This document shows, in pieces, positions 29,564 through 38,390 of a stretch of DNA of 64,000 nt (position 1 is its first letter; every line of letters starts with the position of its first letter). The stretch comes from JALZAH01 sp051000755 (GTDB lineage Bacteria; Actinomycetota; Acidimicrobiia; Acidimicrobiales; Palsa-688). Location: positions 1 through 64,000 of the forward strand of contig JBPCNZ010000005.1 in the NCBI GenBank assembly GCA_051000755.1, written 5' to 3'. A program made the translations under genes and the position numbers. The notes beneath the pieces were generated by a model that was given only the letters and a program-made list of their open reading frames with translations, ran no database searches and was not told the DNA's origin.

Positions 29564-30712
29564 TCAGTGGGAGCCGGAGGTGGGTGGCACGTTGTGGGCC
29601 TTTTCTCCGAGTTGGGTGACCGTACCTTCCCACTGCGACGGGGTGACCAGGTGGACCTGCTGGGCGACGGTGGTGACACCGCAGGGTCCGGGGGTCGAGC
29701 TGGCGGAGAGCCGGGCGGTGACGCCCGGATACGCGGCCCAGACGAGTGTGCTCGTGGTCTCGTTGGTGGTGATGAGCGCCTGATGGCCGGAGAGGGTCGT
29801 GATCCGGGTGGTGCCCGAGGCGCCCTCCACTCGGGTGCCGAGTCCGCTGAACACCTCGAGCTGGGCGGCACAGGTCCCCTGGTGGTAGTCGACATCTTCG
29901 AGGGAGGTACCGGGCTGACGACTCAGCGCCGTCGACGAGAGGCGCAACCCAGCCGGGAGCGGCGCGGGGATGTCGAGACCGAGCCGGGAGGTTGTTGAGG
30001 GGTGGGCCCGATGCAGGGCCCTGATGACCTCAGACGAGGTGAGGTGGGTGGCGGTGACGTCGACCTCCACGCCGTTGGGCTGGGTCCACCACAGGTAGGT
30101 GCTGTCCGGTGTCGAGCTGAGGTCCGCCCTGGTGGAACCGACTCTCACGGGCTGATGGTTCCGAGCCAGGCTGGACGACAGCAGGAGTGACCCGGAACGG
30201 TGTTGGGCGGCATCGATGGTAGCGACGAGAAGTTCGGGGGGGTTGTTCGTCCGAGTACCGAGATACAGCTGCTGGTAGGTGCTGTCGACCGGCGTGGCGT
30301 AGGTGACCAGTTGGTCGATGGTGGCGCTGTCCGGGGGAAGCAGCCGGGCGGCATCGGGTGACGTTTCGAGCGACGGAGCTTCCGGTTGGGTGACGACGGT
30401 CCGCCCCCCGACGACCACCCGTCCTGCCTGACTGCCTGAGCCGTTGAAGCGGAGCGCCGCCACCAGGGCGACGACGGCGAGGAGCACGGCTACACACGAC
30501 GCCAGCTCCCGGCGACGGGCGGGGCGGCGGGGGGGCATCGGGGCCACGGTGTGGTCGAAGGCCTCGGGGGTGGGTTCCGAAGCCAGTTCGGCAGGGTTGT
30601 CCTGGAGGATGGCCCGCAGGATCGTGTCGCTCTGAAGGTGGGGGGCCGGGCGGCCCGAGGCCGGGTCGAGCGCGCCGAGCAAGCTGCGGATCTCGTCGAT
30701 GGCCTCAGTCAT
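29564..30712 (-). CDS. Membrane-anchored protein downstream of ECF sigma, probable anti-sigma factor
   Basis: A 382-residue protein with a cytoplasmic N-terminal region of about 75 residues, one transmembrane helix (CVAVLLAVVALVAAL, about residues 73-87) and a long outer domain with no recognised family. The first 60 residues (TEAIDEIRSLLGALDPASG) resemble the start of proteins found next to ECF sigma factors in actinomycetes. No zinc anti-sigma (HxxxCxxC) motif is present. The gene overlaps the sigma gene by eight bases, the usual arrangement for a sigma/anti-sigma pair. Function is inferred from this context. Confidence 0.7.
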   Translation of the reverse strand: MTEAIDEIRSLLGALDPASGRPAPHLQSDTILRAILQDNPAELASEPTPEAFDHTVAPMPPRRPARRRELASCVAVLLAVVALVAALRFNGSGSQAGRVVVGGRTVVTQPEAPSLETSPDAARLLPPDSATIDQLVTYATPVDSTYQQLYLGTRTNNPPELLVATIDAAQHRSGSLLLSSSLARNHQPVRVGSTRADLSSTPDSTYLWWTQPNGVEVDVTATHLTSSEVIRALHRAHPSTTSRLGLDIPAPLPAGLRLSSTALSRQPGTSLEDVDYHQGTCAAQLEVFSGLGTRVEGASGTTRITTLSGHQALITTNETTSTLVWAAYPGVTARLSASSTPGPCGVTTVAQQVHLVTPSQWEGTVTQLGEKAHNVPPTSGSH

Positions 30713-31268
30713 GGGCAGCCTCGAGGCTCATCCAGGGCAGGTCGGAGGCACGGGTCAGCGCGGCCTGCAGCCGGTTGCGGGCCCGATGAAGGCGGACCGT
30801 GGCCGTCCCACGGGAGACGCCGAGGGCGCCAGCCAGCCCTCCGAGATCGAGCCCCTCCCAGGCGACGAGGGCAAGGATCTCCCGGTCGTTCTCACCGAGT
30901 TGTCCGAATGCCGCCGCTGCGGTCAGGCGGGAGGCGGCCACCAGGGCGGGATCGTCCCCTGGCACGGCCGCCAGAGCACTGGCCTGCAGACGGACGAACT
31001 CAGCTTCGCTTCGGTGGTGACGGTTCGAATTGGCCAGCACATGGCGCGCCACCTGATACAGCCACGGCAGCGCGGGCGTGCCGATGTCTCCCAGGCGTCG
31101 CCAAGCCACGGTGAACACCTCGGCGACCACGTCGGCGACGGCGTCATCGGCGATGCGACGCTGGGCGTACCGGGCGACCGGGAGGTGGTAGTCCGTGAAG
31201 AGCTGCTCGAAACGAACCGCAGCCGCAGACGTCGGAGCATGAAGTCGGCGTCCCCCCGGATCTCGCAT
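30705..31268 (-). CDS. ECF-type RNA polymerase sigma factor
   Basis: A 187-residue sigma-70 protein of the extracytoplasmic function group. Region 2 is FEQLFTDYHLPVARYAQRRI followed by VADVVAEVFTVAWRRL and PALPWLYQVARHVLAN. Region 4 is LTAAAAFGQLGENDREILAL followed by WEGLDLGGLAGALGVSRGTA and VRLHRARNRLQ, with a clear helix-turn-helix. ATG start at 31268. It overlaps its likely anti-sigma partner and lies 88 bp downstream of the response regulator on the same strand. Confidence 0.92.
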   Translation of the reverse strand: MRDPGGRRLHAPTSAAAVRFEQLFTDYHLPVARYAQRRIADDAVADVVAEVFTVAWRRLGDIGTPALPWLYQVARHVLANSNRHHRSEAEFVRLQASALAAVPGDDPALVAASRLTAAAAFGQLGENDREILALVAWEGLDLGGLAGALGVSRGTATVRLHRARNRLQAALTRASDLPWMSLEAAHD

Positions 31269-31356
31269 CGCACCTCGTCTATGTCGCCAGCCTCCGTGTT
31301 CTTACACGAGATGTCCACCATTTCCGCGTCAGGTGCGTCGAGGCGACGCGATCCTC

Positions 31357-32028
31357 TCAGTCCTGCGGTCTGGGCATATGCTCGGCCGAGAGCCGGGCGG
31401 CGTAAGCGGCGGCTTCGCTGCGGCGTTGCATACCGAGCTTGGCCAGCAGGCGGGATACATAGTTCTTGACGGTCTTCTCGGCCAGATACATCTCGGCTGC
31501 GATCTCCCGGTTCGTCTTGCCGTCGCTGATCAGGTCCAGGATTCGTCTCTCTTGGCCGCTCAGCCCCTCCAGAGGATCCATGGCCGGCTGAGGGTTGCGG
31601 AGCCGTTCGAGGACCCGACCGGTGACCGCCGGGTCGAGCAGGCTCTCGCCGGCCCCCACCCGCCGGAGGGCGCCGACGAGGTCGTTGCCGTGCACCTGCT
31701 TGAGGATGTAGCCCGACGCCCCGGCCATGATCGAAGCGAACAGAGCCTCGTCGTCGGCGAAGCTGGTCAACATCACGCACGCCACCTCGGGGTGGGCGGA
31801 GCGGATGTCGCGGCACACCTCGACTCCGTCGGCCGTGCCGGGCTGATGGCCGAGGCGGACGTCGAGCACGGCCACGTCGGGGCGGGTCGATGGGATGCGG
31901 GCCAGCGCCTCTGCGCCGGTTGAGGCTTCGCCGACCACTTCGAGATCCGTGGCCGTACCGAGGAGGTCTCGGATACCGCGGCGCACAAGCTCGTGATCGT
32001 CGAGAAGGAAGATTCGTACCGGCACCAC
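31357..32028 (-). CDS. devR: DevR/DosR-like NarL-family response regulator
   Basis: A 223-residue two-component response regulator. The receiver domain has the acidic pair and phosphorylated Asp (RIFLLDDHELVRRGIRDLL; DVAVLDVRLG) and Lys (GYILKQ). The C-terminal LuxR-type helix-turn-helix reads LSGQERRILDLISDGKTNRE, then AEKTVKNYVSRLLAKLGMQR, close to mycobacterial DevR (DosR). GTG at 32028 or at 32025 could start translation. Its likely partner is the DevS-like kinase at 34529. By homology it should switch on hypoxia or dormancy genes; see the candidate sites nearby. Confidence 0.9.
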   Translation of the reverse strand: MVPVRIFLLDDHELVRRGIRDLLGTATDLEVVGEASTGAEALARIPSTRPDVAVLDVRLGHQPGTADGVEVCRDIRSAHPEVACVMLTSFADDEALFASIMAGASGYILKQVHGNDLVGALRRVGAGESLLDPAVTGRVLERLRNPQPAMDPLEGLSGQERRILDLISDGKTNREIAAEMYLAEKTVKNYVSRLLAKLGMQRRSEAAAYAARLSAEHMPRPQD

Positions 32029-32081
32029 CCCATGGTGCCTGGCTTTCCGTGGTGACGACGGCTTTTGTTCGGGCTTCGAGG

Positions 32082-33793
32082 TCAGGGCTGATCGGCGAGC
32101 GCGGCGACGGCGTCTTGCACCGTGGGGAAGAGTCGATTGGCCCCGATGTCGTCGAGAAGGCCGCTGTGCTTGAAGTTGCGGTGGACCAGGTGGGACGTTC
32201 GGGCCACGCCGATGGCCACACCTTGGCGCCGAAGCTCCATGGCGAGCTGTCGGAACGCCAATGCCGCGGTGTAGTCGATATCGGATACCCCGTCGGCGTC
32301 GAACACCAAGGTGTGGACGGATTCCGACGCCGAATCGAGGACCTGACGCATACGGGCCGCGACGTGGGTGGCGTTGCCGTACCACAGCGGCGCGTACAGC
32401 AGATAGACGATCACTCCGGGGACCTGCTCGGTGGTTTGCCCCACATCCGCTGGGATCCAGTGGTCCGTCCCCGGCACCCGGCCGAGGACGGCGTCGCGGG
32501 GCCGGGCCGCGAGGCGGGTCCGCTGGGCCACGGCCAGCACGGCGGCGACCACGACGCCCTGTTCGATCCCCACCAAGCCGACCACCACCACGGTGATCGC
32601 GGCCAGGGCAAACTCGACGTGATCGAAGCGAAAAACCCGGCGTAGCTCACCCGCGCCGAACAGCTTCGTGGCCACGAAGATCAAGAGGGCGCCCAGCGTC
32701 GCCTGAGGAAGGTCCTCGAGCAGGCCCGCAGCAAAGAGCACGATCACCACCCCCGCGGCGGCGATCAGCCCGGTGAGCTGGGATCGGCCTCCCGAAGCGG
32801 CAATCACCGCGGTGCGGGGTGGGCTGGCGTTCACCGAGAACGTCCCGCTCAACCCGGCCAGGAGGTTTCCGGCGCCCAGAGCCACCAGATCTCGATCAAA
32901 CTGGCCCGGTGATCGGGAGTCGACCGCCGTCGACCGTGCTGTCGCTGCGGTCTGCACGACGCACACGAACGCAACCGTCAGGGCCGGGCCGAGCAGGTTG
33001 CGGACATCGTTGACGTGCACCGACGGCGGACCGAGCGAAGGCAGCCCGGCATGGATGGCGCCAACAACACCGACGCCGTGAGCTTTGAGATCGAACACCG
33101 CGACGGCCGCAGTGGACAACACGAGCCCGATCAGCGCTCCAGGAATACGGCGATCGACCCGCTCGGCGACGACGATCAGGGCGAGGACGGTCGCGGCGAT
33201 CCCCACGGACCAGCCATGCACGCTTCCGCTGTGGTCGAGGACAACCCGCAGTCGGCCAACCGTCGTCGTGCCACCCCCGGGGATCCCCAGGACCGCCGGG
33301 AGCTGGCGGATCCCGATGGCAATGGCGATCCCGGCCAGGACACCGGTGCCCGTGGCGGTGACGTCACGAGGACGTGAAAGTGGGCGGGGTGGAGGTGAAC
33401 GACCGGTGCTGGCAGAAAGTTGGCGACCCAACCGAGGCGCAGCAGACCGACGGCCGCGACCAGCGCCCCGATGATGATGGCCAGAAAGGTAACCAGGTGC
33501 AGGTACCTGGGCGTGCCCGTCACCGCTACCGTCGCCACCCCTGCGGCGAAGATGGGGGCGATGGTCGAGTCCGCGCCGATCGACATGGTCCGATTGGCAC
33601 CCAGGAGAGCGAACATCACCGAGCCGGCGAGGAACGCATACAGACCGGTGATGGCCGGCACGCCTGCCAGTCGGGCCGTCGCCATCTGCTCAGGGATGGC
33701 AATGGCAACCAGTGTCAGTCCCGCGACCAGGTCGGGAACGAGCCACGAACGCTGGTAGCCCCGCAGGGTCGTCAGGACCGGGAGGGATCGCAC
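32082..33793 (-). pseudogene. SulP-family anion transporter, frameshifted
   Basis: The N-terminal part (GTG at 33793, AGGAAG ribosome site) reads LPVLTTLRGYQRSWLVPDLV then AGLTLVAIAIPEQMATARLA, a normal SulP start, up to LRLGWVANFLPAPVV. The second frame resumes as TGVLAGIAIAIGIRQLPAVLG and runs through the rest of the membrane domain to a C-terminal STAS domain (VHTLVFDADGVSDIDYTAAL). Between them lie about 50 bases without homology, and the total is one base short of whole codons. The octamer GCACCGGT flanks the break 60 bases apart. Substrate could be sulfate or bicarbonate. Probably inactive as written. Confidence 0.8.
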
Positions 33794-33854
33794 AGGTCTT
33801 CCTACCACGCAGCCTCGCGCCCGGACCGTGGAGCAGAGGCCATCGCCAGCCTGC

Positions 33855-34292
33855 TCAGGCGGGATGGGCGCTGCGGCGTACGACGACCACCGGGCACGGC
33901 GAGTGCGCGACGCAGTGCTCGCTGACCGAGCCGAGAAGCATCCCTGAGAAGGCACCGTGGCCACGACTGCCTACCACCAGGAGCTCAGCGTCCTCCGCGG
34001 CTCTGAGCAGCTCCACCGCCGGGTGCCCCTCCACCACCGTGGACCAGATCTTGGCAGTGCCATTCTCTCCGAGCGTCTCGGCGATGGTCTGATCGAGGAC
34101 CCGTCGACTGTCACGTTCGAGGTTCAGGTCCAGCGGAAGGGGGATGGCGAGGCCGTACGACCCCATCGGCACATCCCACGTCATCACCGCATGCAGGGAT
34201 GCGCCCGTCAGCTCAGCTTGGTTGGAGGCCCACTGCAACGCGTCCTTCGATGCCTCGGACCCGTCGATGCCGACCACGATGATGTTGCTCAT
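33855..34292 (-). CDS. Universal stress protein (UspA family)
   Basis: A 145-residue single-domain Usp. It begins MSNIIVVGIDGSEASKDAL and ends with the ATP-binding signature VVGSRGHGAFSGMLLGSVSEH followed by CPVVVV. The ATG start at 34292 has a GGAGGAGAG ribosome site; an upstream in-frame extension was rejected. It sits upstream of the broken SulP gene and faces the DevS-like kinase. Usp genes are classical targets of DevR regulators. Confidence 0.93.
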   Translation of the reverse strand: MSNIIVVGIDGSEASKDALQWASNQAELTGASLHAVMTWDVPMGSYGLAIPLPLDLNLERDSRRVLDQTIAETLGENGTAKIWSTVVEGHPAVELLRAAEDAELLVVGSRGHGAFSGMLLGSVSEHCVAHSPCPVVVVRRSAHPA

Positions 34293-34362
34293 GATGCTCT
34301 CCTCCGGCGCCCTGATCGCGGGTGGCTTATGGATCTGAGGCGGGATGTCTCCGTGTCCCAGT

Positions 34363-34376
34363 ACATCTGCCGTCCC
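34363..34376 (-). promoter_or_regulatory. Weak DevR-type site upstream of the universal stress gene
   Basis: GGGACGGCAGATGT on the minus strand, 70 bases before the Usp start. Only the first half (GGGAC) fits the DosR consensus GGGAC(N4)GTCCC; the second half is poor. I report it because its distance matches stronger sites in this block. Confidence 0.25.
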
Positions 34377-34447
34377 ATCAATCTGTCTTCTCCCTGGTCG
34401 ATGACCCGACGGGCCGCCCGATCCTCTTCTTGCAGCCAATCGGTCAG

Positions 34448-34461
34448 GGGACCGTCTCGGT
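34448..34461 (+). promoter_or_regulatory. Weak DevR-type site upstream of the sensor kinase gene
   Basis: GGGACCGTCTCGGT lies 67 bases before the ATG of the DevS-like kinase. The GGGACC half matches the other sites here, the second half only loosely. Its constant spacing is the main support. Confidence 0.3.
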
Positions 34462-34528
34462 AGAGCCGAAAGACCTCGCCGCACCGGCATAGGCCCCGAC
34501 TCTGTCCAAATCATCCCCCGGTGGCAAG

Positions 34529-35680
34529 ATGCTGATGGTGCCTTACCATCAAGTGTCGGATCCGGCCAAGCTGCAGGCGTTGTTGGACGCGGTGCTGGTG
34601 ATCGAGTCCGACCTGGACTTGGTCAGCCTTCTTCGCCAGATCGTTGGCTCTGCCGCGGATCTCGTCGGGGCCCGGTACGCCGCCCTGGGCGTGGTCGACC
34701 CGGAGGGTGACGGTCTGTCGGAGTTTGTTCACGTAGGGATGGACCCGGCGACGATCGAAGCGATTGGCCATCTTCCCGAAGGGCGCGGGATCCTCGGGTT
34801 GCTGATCGTCGATCCCCGTCCTGTCCACCTCGCCAATCTCGCCGACCACCCCGACTCGATCGGGCTCCCTGCCGGTCACCCACCGATGGTCTCGTTTCTG
34901 GGTGTCCCAATCCGGGTGCGAGGCCACGTGTTCGGCAACCTGTATCTGACCGAGAAAGAGGGCGAAGCCGAGTTCTCCGCCGAGGATGAGCAGCTGGTCT
35001 CGGCGCTGGCGTCGGCCGCCGGGGTCGCTATAGAAAACGCCAGGCTGCATGCTCAGGTCCGCTCCCTCACCCTCGCCGAAGATCGGGAACGGATAGCGAG
35101 AGATCTACACGACACGGTCATCCAACGGCTTTTCGCGGTGGCGCTGTCTCTCCACGCCTCAGAGGGGCTTCCCGCAGGCACTGAGCTTGCCGGCCGCCTG
35201 CAGAACGCCGTCCTCGATCTCGATGAGACCATACGACAGATCCGAACGACCATCTTCGCTCTCGAGCCCCCACCCACGGCCCGGGGCGGCTTGCGCACCC
35301 AAGTCCTCGAGGTCCGGGCGGGAGCCGCCCGGGGCTTGTCCTTTGAGCCCGATGTTCGCTTCACCGGCCTCGTCGACCTGATAGCGGACAGCCTTGGCGT
35401 CGAGGTCCTGGCCACCTTGCGCGAAGCCCTGTCCAACGTGGCCCGCCACGCCAACGCCGGTTGGGCGCGGATCACCTTGACGGCCACGGCCGACGAGGTT
35501 CACCTGGAGGTGGCCGACGACGGGGTCGGCATCTCCGGCCCTCTGGGCGACGTGGGCAGTGGCTTGGTCAACATGGCCGGGCGAGCCGAAGCGCTGGGCG
35601 GGTCGTTCAAGTTGTCGGCTCGGCCCGAGGGTGGCGCCCAGATCGACTGGCGGGTACCTCTGAGCGCCGACCAACGTTGA
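34529..35680 (+). CDS. devS: DevS-like GAF-domain sensor histidine kinase
   Basis: A 383-residue kinase. An N-terminal GAF domain (about residues 28-175, starting LVSLLRQIVGSAADLVGARY, then GRGILGLLIVDPRPVHLANL, close to mycobacterial DevS/DosT) precedes a HisKA_3 dimerisation helix with the phosphorylated His194 in DRERIARDLHDTVIQRLFA. A C-terminal HATPase follows (REALSNVARHA; ADDGVGISG; GSGLVNMAGRAEALGG). There is one GAF domain, while DosS and DosT have two. ATG at 34529 or 34535. It should phosphorylate the DevR-like regulator encoded on the other strand. Confidence 0.92.
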   Translation: MLMVPYHQVSDPAKLQALLDAVLVIESDLDLVSLLRQIVGSAADLVGARYAALGVVDPEGDGLSEFVHVGMDPATIEAIGHLPEGRGILGLLIVDPRPVHLANLADHPDSIGLPAGHPPMVSFLGVPIRVRGHVFGNLYLTEKEGEAEFSAEDEQLVSALASAAGVAIENARLHAQVRSLTLAEDRERIARDLHDTVIQRLFAVALSLHASEGLPAGTELAGRLQNAVLDLDETIRQIRTTIFALEPPPTARGGLRTQVLEVRAGAARGLSFEPDVRFTGLVDLIADSLGVEVLATLREALSNVARHANAGWARITLTATADEVHLEVADDGVGISGPLGDVGSGLVNMAGRAEALGGSFKLSARPEGGAQIDWRVPLSADQR

Positions 35681-35684
35681 GGTA

Positions 35685-35702
35685 AGACCGATCGAACGGT
35701 CT
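35685..35702. terminator. Hairpin between converging kinase and dehydrogenase genes
   Basis: AGACCG (35685-35690) and CGGTCT (35697-35702) form a perfect six-base stem with loop ATCGAA. It sits in the 27-bp gap between two converging stops, so a short bidirectional terminator is plausible, though there is no strong T-run. Confidence 0.5.
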
Positions 35703-35707
35703 GACCG

Positions 35708-36748
35708 TCATCGAGAGAGGATCACTTTGAGGGCGCCGGTGTCGGCTGCTCGAGCAAACACGTCGTAGGCTTCCATGAGCTCGGCCAGGGGGAAGTGGTG
35801 GGTTGCGAAGCGTCCGGCGTCGAGTTGGCGGCCCATGACCAGGCGCAAGAGGGTCGGAGTCGAGTAGGCATCGACCAGTCCGGTTGTGATCGTGACATCG
35901 CGGGTCCAGAGCGTTTCGAGGTGCAGCGTCGCCGGCTTGCCGTGGACACCGATGTTGGCCACATGGCCGCCGGGGCGAACCAGCTCGGTGCAGAGCTCGA
36001 AGGTGGCCGGAAGGCCGACCGCCTCGATGACCACGTCCGCTCCCAGGCCCCCGGTTAGGTCTCGCACGAAGGCGGCGACGTTCTCCCGGCTGCTGTTGAC
36101 CGTGAGGTCCGCACCGAAGACCTTGGCTGCGTCGAGCCGAGCGTCGACCAGGTCGACGCTGATGACATGACTGGGCGAGAAGAGCTTGGCCCCCAGGATG
36201 GCGGACAGACCCACCGGTCCTGCGCCCACCACCACGACGGTGTCACCAGGCTGGACGCTGCCGTTGAGCACACCTACCTCGTAGGCGGTGGGCAGGATGT
36301 CCGCCAACATGATCAGCTCCTCGTCACTGATCTGCTCGGGGACCTTGTAGGTGGACGTGTCGGCGAACGGCACCCGCACGAGCTCGGCCTGGGTGCCGTC
36401 GATGAGGTGACCGAGGATCCATCCACCGCCACCGAGGCATTGCCCGGCACGACCCTCCCGGCAGTACCGGCAACGCCCGCACGCACTGATGCACGAGACC
36501 AGGACCCGGTCACCTGTGGCGACGGTGGTCACCCCTGTGCCGACCTGCTGGACGGTTCCGACGGCCTCGTGGCCCAAGATTCGGCCCACGGTGGTTTCGG
36601 GGACGTCGCCCCTGAGAATATGCAGGTCGCTTCCGCAGATGGTGGTGGTGTCGACACGTACGATTGCGTCGGTGTCAGCTTGGATGATCGGGTCGGGGAC
36701 GTCCTCCCAGGCCTTTGCTCCGGGTCCTTTGTACACGAGCGCTTTCAT
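35708..36748 (-). CDS. Zinc-dependent alcohol dehydrogenase family protein
   Basis: A 346-residue medium-chain dehydrogenase. Catalytic-zinc text TTICGSDLHI and GHEAVGTV, structural-zinc cysteines CGRCRYCREGRAGQC, and the NAD(P)-binding motif VVVVGAGPVGLSAI are all present. The substrate is unknown. ATG start at 36748 with GGGAGGT ribosome site; 34 bp after the DoxX gene on the same strand, so the two are probably co-transcribed from the DoxX promoter. Confidence 0.93.
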   Translation of the reverse strand: MKALVYKGPGAKAWEDVPDPIIQADTDAIVRVDTTTICGSDLHILRGDVPETTVGRILGHEAVGTVQQVGTGVTTVATGDRVLVSCISACGRCRYCREGRAGQCLGGGGWILGHLIDGTQAELVRVPFADTSTYKVPEQISDEELIMLADILPTAYEVGVLNGSVQPGDTVVVVGAGPVGLSAILGAKLFSPSHVISVDLVDARLDAAKVFGADLTVNSSRENVAAFVRDLTGGLGADVVIEAVGLPATFELCTELVRPGGHVANIGVHGKPATLHLETLWTRDVTITTGLVDAYSTPTLLRLVMGRQLDAGRFATHHFPLAELMEAYDVFARAADTGALKVILSR

Positions 36749-36782
36749 GATTGACCTCCCGGGTCGTCGGTTCGATTGCGCT

Positions 36783-37394
36783 TCATCGCAGCCACGGCAT
36801 CCTCTTGACCAGATCCAGGTCCGCCCAGCGGCGCCCGAGATAGCCAGCACCCTTCACGGCGAAGACGCCGACGACGATCAGGCCGAGCGAAGCGATGATG
36901 TGCTCGTCGACGATGGGGTTGGTCGAACCGGTCGGTTGTCCCCCCGAAACCGTGGCCAGGGGCCACACGGCCAACCACATCAGCATCAACAGGACGACCC
37001 CCGAGGCGACAGCCGGGCGGACGGCCACACCGGCGATCAGAGCGACGCCGATGCCGAGCAGACCGAGCATGAACAACCAGTCCGCCGCCGGGGAGCCGGA
37101 GATGGCATGGGAAAAACCCTGCAGCGGGCCACTGGAGACGCCGGAGAGGAACCCCTTGGTGGGAGACCCGCCGTTGATCCACGCCTTGGCGCTGGAGGTG
37201 GAGTAGCCCAGACCGAAGACCTTGTCGAAAAACGCCCACAGGAACTCGAATCCGAGAGCAAGCCGCAGGGCGGTGAGCGCCCAGCCGCCTGCTCGGTTGG
37301 TGCCGGAAAACCGGGGCGTCGCAGCTGGTGGAGAGGCGACTGCCTCATGGTCTCCTGCGTGCGCCCGGCGGGCGATGCGGGTAGGTGTAGCCAT
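36783..37394 (-). CDS. DoxX-family membrane protein
   Basis: A 203-residue protein with a hydrophilic N-terminus of about 35 residues and four predicted helices. The family text is LRLALGFEFLWAFFDKVFGL and, further on, WLFMLGLLGIGVALIAGVAV; DoxX-type proteins are linked to thiol redox systems and quinone-dependent oxidation in other organisms. ATG start at 37394 with AAGGACGTGGTC upstream. A GGGAC-type site lies 68 bases before the start. Confidence 0.85.
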   Translation of the reverse strand: MATPTRIARRAHAGDHEAVASPPAATPRFSGTNRAGGWALTALRLALGFEFLWAFFDKVFGLGYSTSSAKAWINGGSPTKGFLSGVSSGPLQGFSHAISGSPAADWLFMLGLLGIGVALIAGVAVRPAVASGVVLLMLMWLAVWPLATVSGGQPTGSTNPIVDEHIIASLGLIVVGVFAVKGAGYLGRRWADLDLVKRMPWLR

Positions 37395-37462
37395 CGTGAC
37401 CACGTCCTTTTGCGTTGAGGGACTGACAACGTGAGCTTGCGGCACGACGGCCCGGTCCGGGT

Positions 37463-37476
37463 AGTGCCGAAGGTCC
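37463..37476 (-). promoter_or_regulatory. DevR/DosR-type site upstream of the DoxX gene
   Basis: On the minus strand GGGACCTTCGGCAC, an imperfect inverted repeat resembling the DosR consensus GGGAC(N4)GTCCC, exactly 68 bases from the DoxX ATG. It is one of a divergent pair in the same 217-bp gap. Confidence 0.5.
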
Positions 37477-37529
37477 CACGAAGCCGACCCGCCTTGCTCC
37501 CGCGGCCGAGCTGAACGGCGGCCGCCGAT

Positions 37530-37543
37530 GGGCCGTTGGGCCC
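37530..37543 (+). promoter_or_regulatory. DevR/DosR-type site upstream of the HTH-flavin protein
   Basis: GGGCCGTTGGGCCC is a perfect GGGCC/GGCCC inverted repeat with a four-base centre, also 68 bases from its start codon. This is the best palindrome of the set. Confidence 0.55.
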
Positions 37544-37611
37544 TAGCGACGGCAGCTCCGGGCCCAGAGACTGAACTGGCGCGCAGCAACATCGAGCGAA
37601 GAGAGGCCTTC

Positions 37612-38295
37612 ATGCAGCAGACACCCACCGGGCGGGCCCTGCCAGGGACATGCTCGGGCGACCTCGGTCGTCGAGTGCGGGACCGTCGCCACGAGCTGGT
37701 GCTGAGCCGGAAGGAGGTGGCCCACCGGGCAGGCATGGCCCCCGGTTACCTCCGGTACATCGAGGAGAACGCCGGCGAGAGAGTCAGTCTCTCGGCCTCC
37801 TACCGTCTTGCTGCGGCACTCGGGACGACCGTTCCGAAGCTGCAGGGCGAGGGATTCGGCCAACCCGAGGGCAGCGAAATGCTGCCTGAGGGATCTCCAC
37901 GGCTCGACATCCTTGACCGCGCCGCGTGCATGGACCTGGTCAGGCCGGGAGGGATCGGCCGGGTGATCTTCGATGACGAGCGAGGACCCGTCGCCCTACC
38001 CATCAATTTCAAGGTCCTCCGTGACGACTTGGTGTTCCAGACGGGCGAAGGCACCATCGTCGTTGGGCTGAGGGCAGGTAGGCGGCTCAGCCTTGAAGTA
38101 GACCACTTCGACAGCACCCTCGCCGAAGGGTGGAGCGTCCTCGTCCGGGGCGCCGCAACGGTTGTCACGGACCCCGATGAGCTACGCCACATCGATGAGC
38201 TCAACATCGCGTCCTGGGCTGGGGTGTCCCGGCTCCAAGCCGTGCGGGTCTCAACCGACGAGGTCACCGGGCGCCGGATCCGTCGCCACCTCTGA
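37612..38295 (+). CDS. HTH (XRE) plus pyridoxamine-phosphate-oxidase-like flavin-binding protein
   Basis: A 227-residue two-domain protein. Residues about 15-80 are an XRE-type helix-turn-helix (LGRRVRDRRHELVLSRKEVA then HRAGMAPGYLRYIEE). Residues about 95-225 form a split-barrel flavin- or F420-binding domain (MDLVRPGGIGRVIFDDERGP, ALPINFKVL, GWSVLVRGAATVV). This combination occurs in stress-related loci of actinomycetes; since the organism encodes FbiC, the cofactor could be F420. ATG start at 37612 with GAGAGG upstream; a longer GTG-like start was rejected. Confidence 0.85.
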   Translation: MQQTPTGRALPGTCSGDLGRRVRDRRHELVLSRKEVAHRAGMAPGYLRYIEENAGERVSLSASYRLAAALGTTVPKLQGEGFGQPEGSEMLPEGSPRLDILDRAACMDLVRPGGIGRVIFDDERGPVALPINFKVLRDDLVFQTGEGTIVVGLRAGRRLSLEVDHFDSTLAEGWSVLVRGAATVVTDPDELRHIDELNIASWAGVSRLQAVRVSTDEVTGRRIRRHL

Positions 38296-38316
38296 GAGTC
38301 GTTCGGCCTCGATGCG

Positions 38317-38330
38317 GTGCCTTTCGGCCC
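38317..38330 (+). promoter_or_regulatory. Possible DevR-type site upstream of the STAS gene
   Basis: GTGCCTTTCGGCCC, 60 bases before the STAS start. The right half (CGGCCC) and centre agree with the other sites; the left half is degenerate. Confidence 0.35.
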
Positions 38331-38390
38331 TGCCTCGTCAACCGCCCCCTGTGGCCAGATGGTCTTGTGCCAGCGACGAGGAGGATTCCC

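Noticed and set aside
33794..33964. Longer SulP N-terminus
   Set aside because: It would run antisense-like over the Usp gene end and has no SulP features; GTG 33793 has a good ribosome site.
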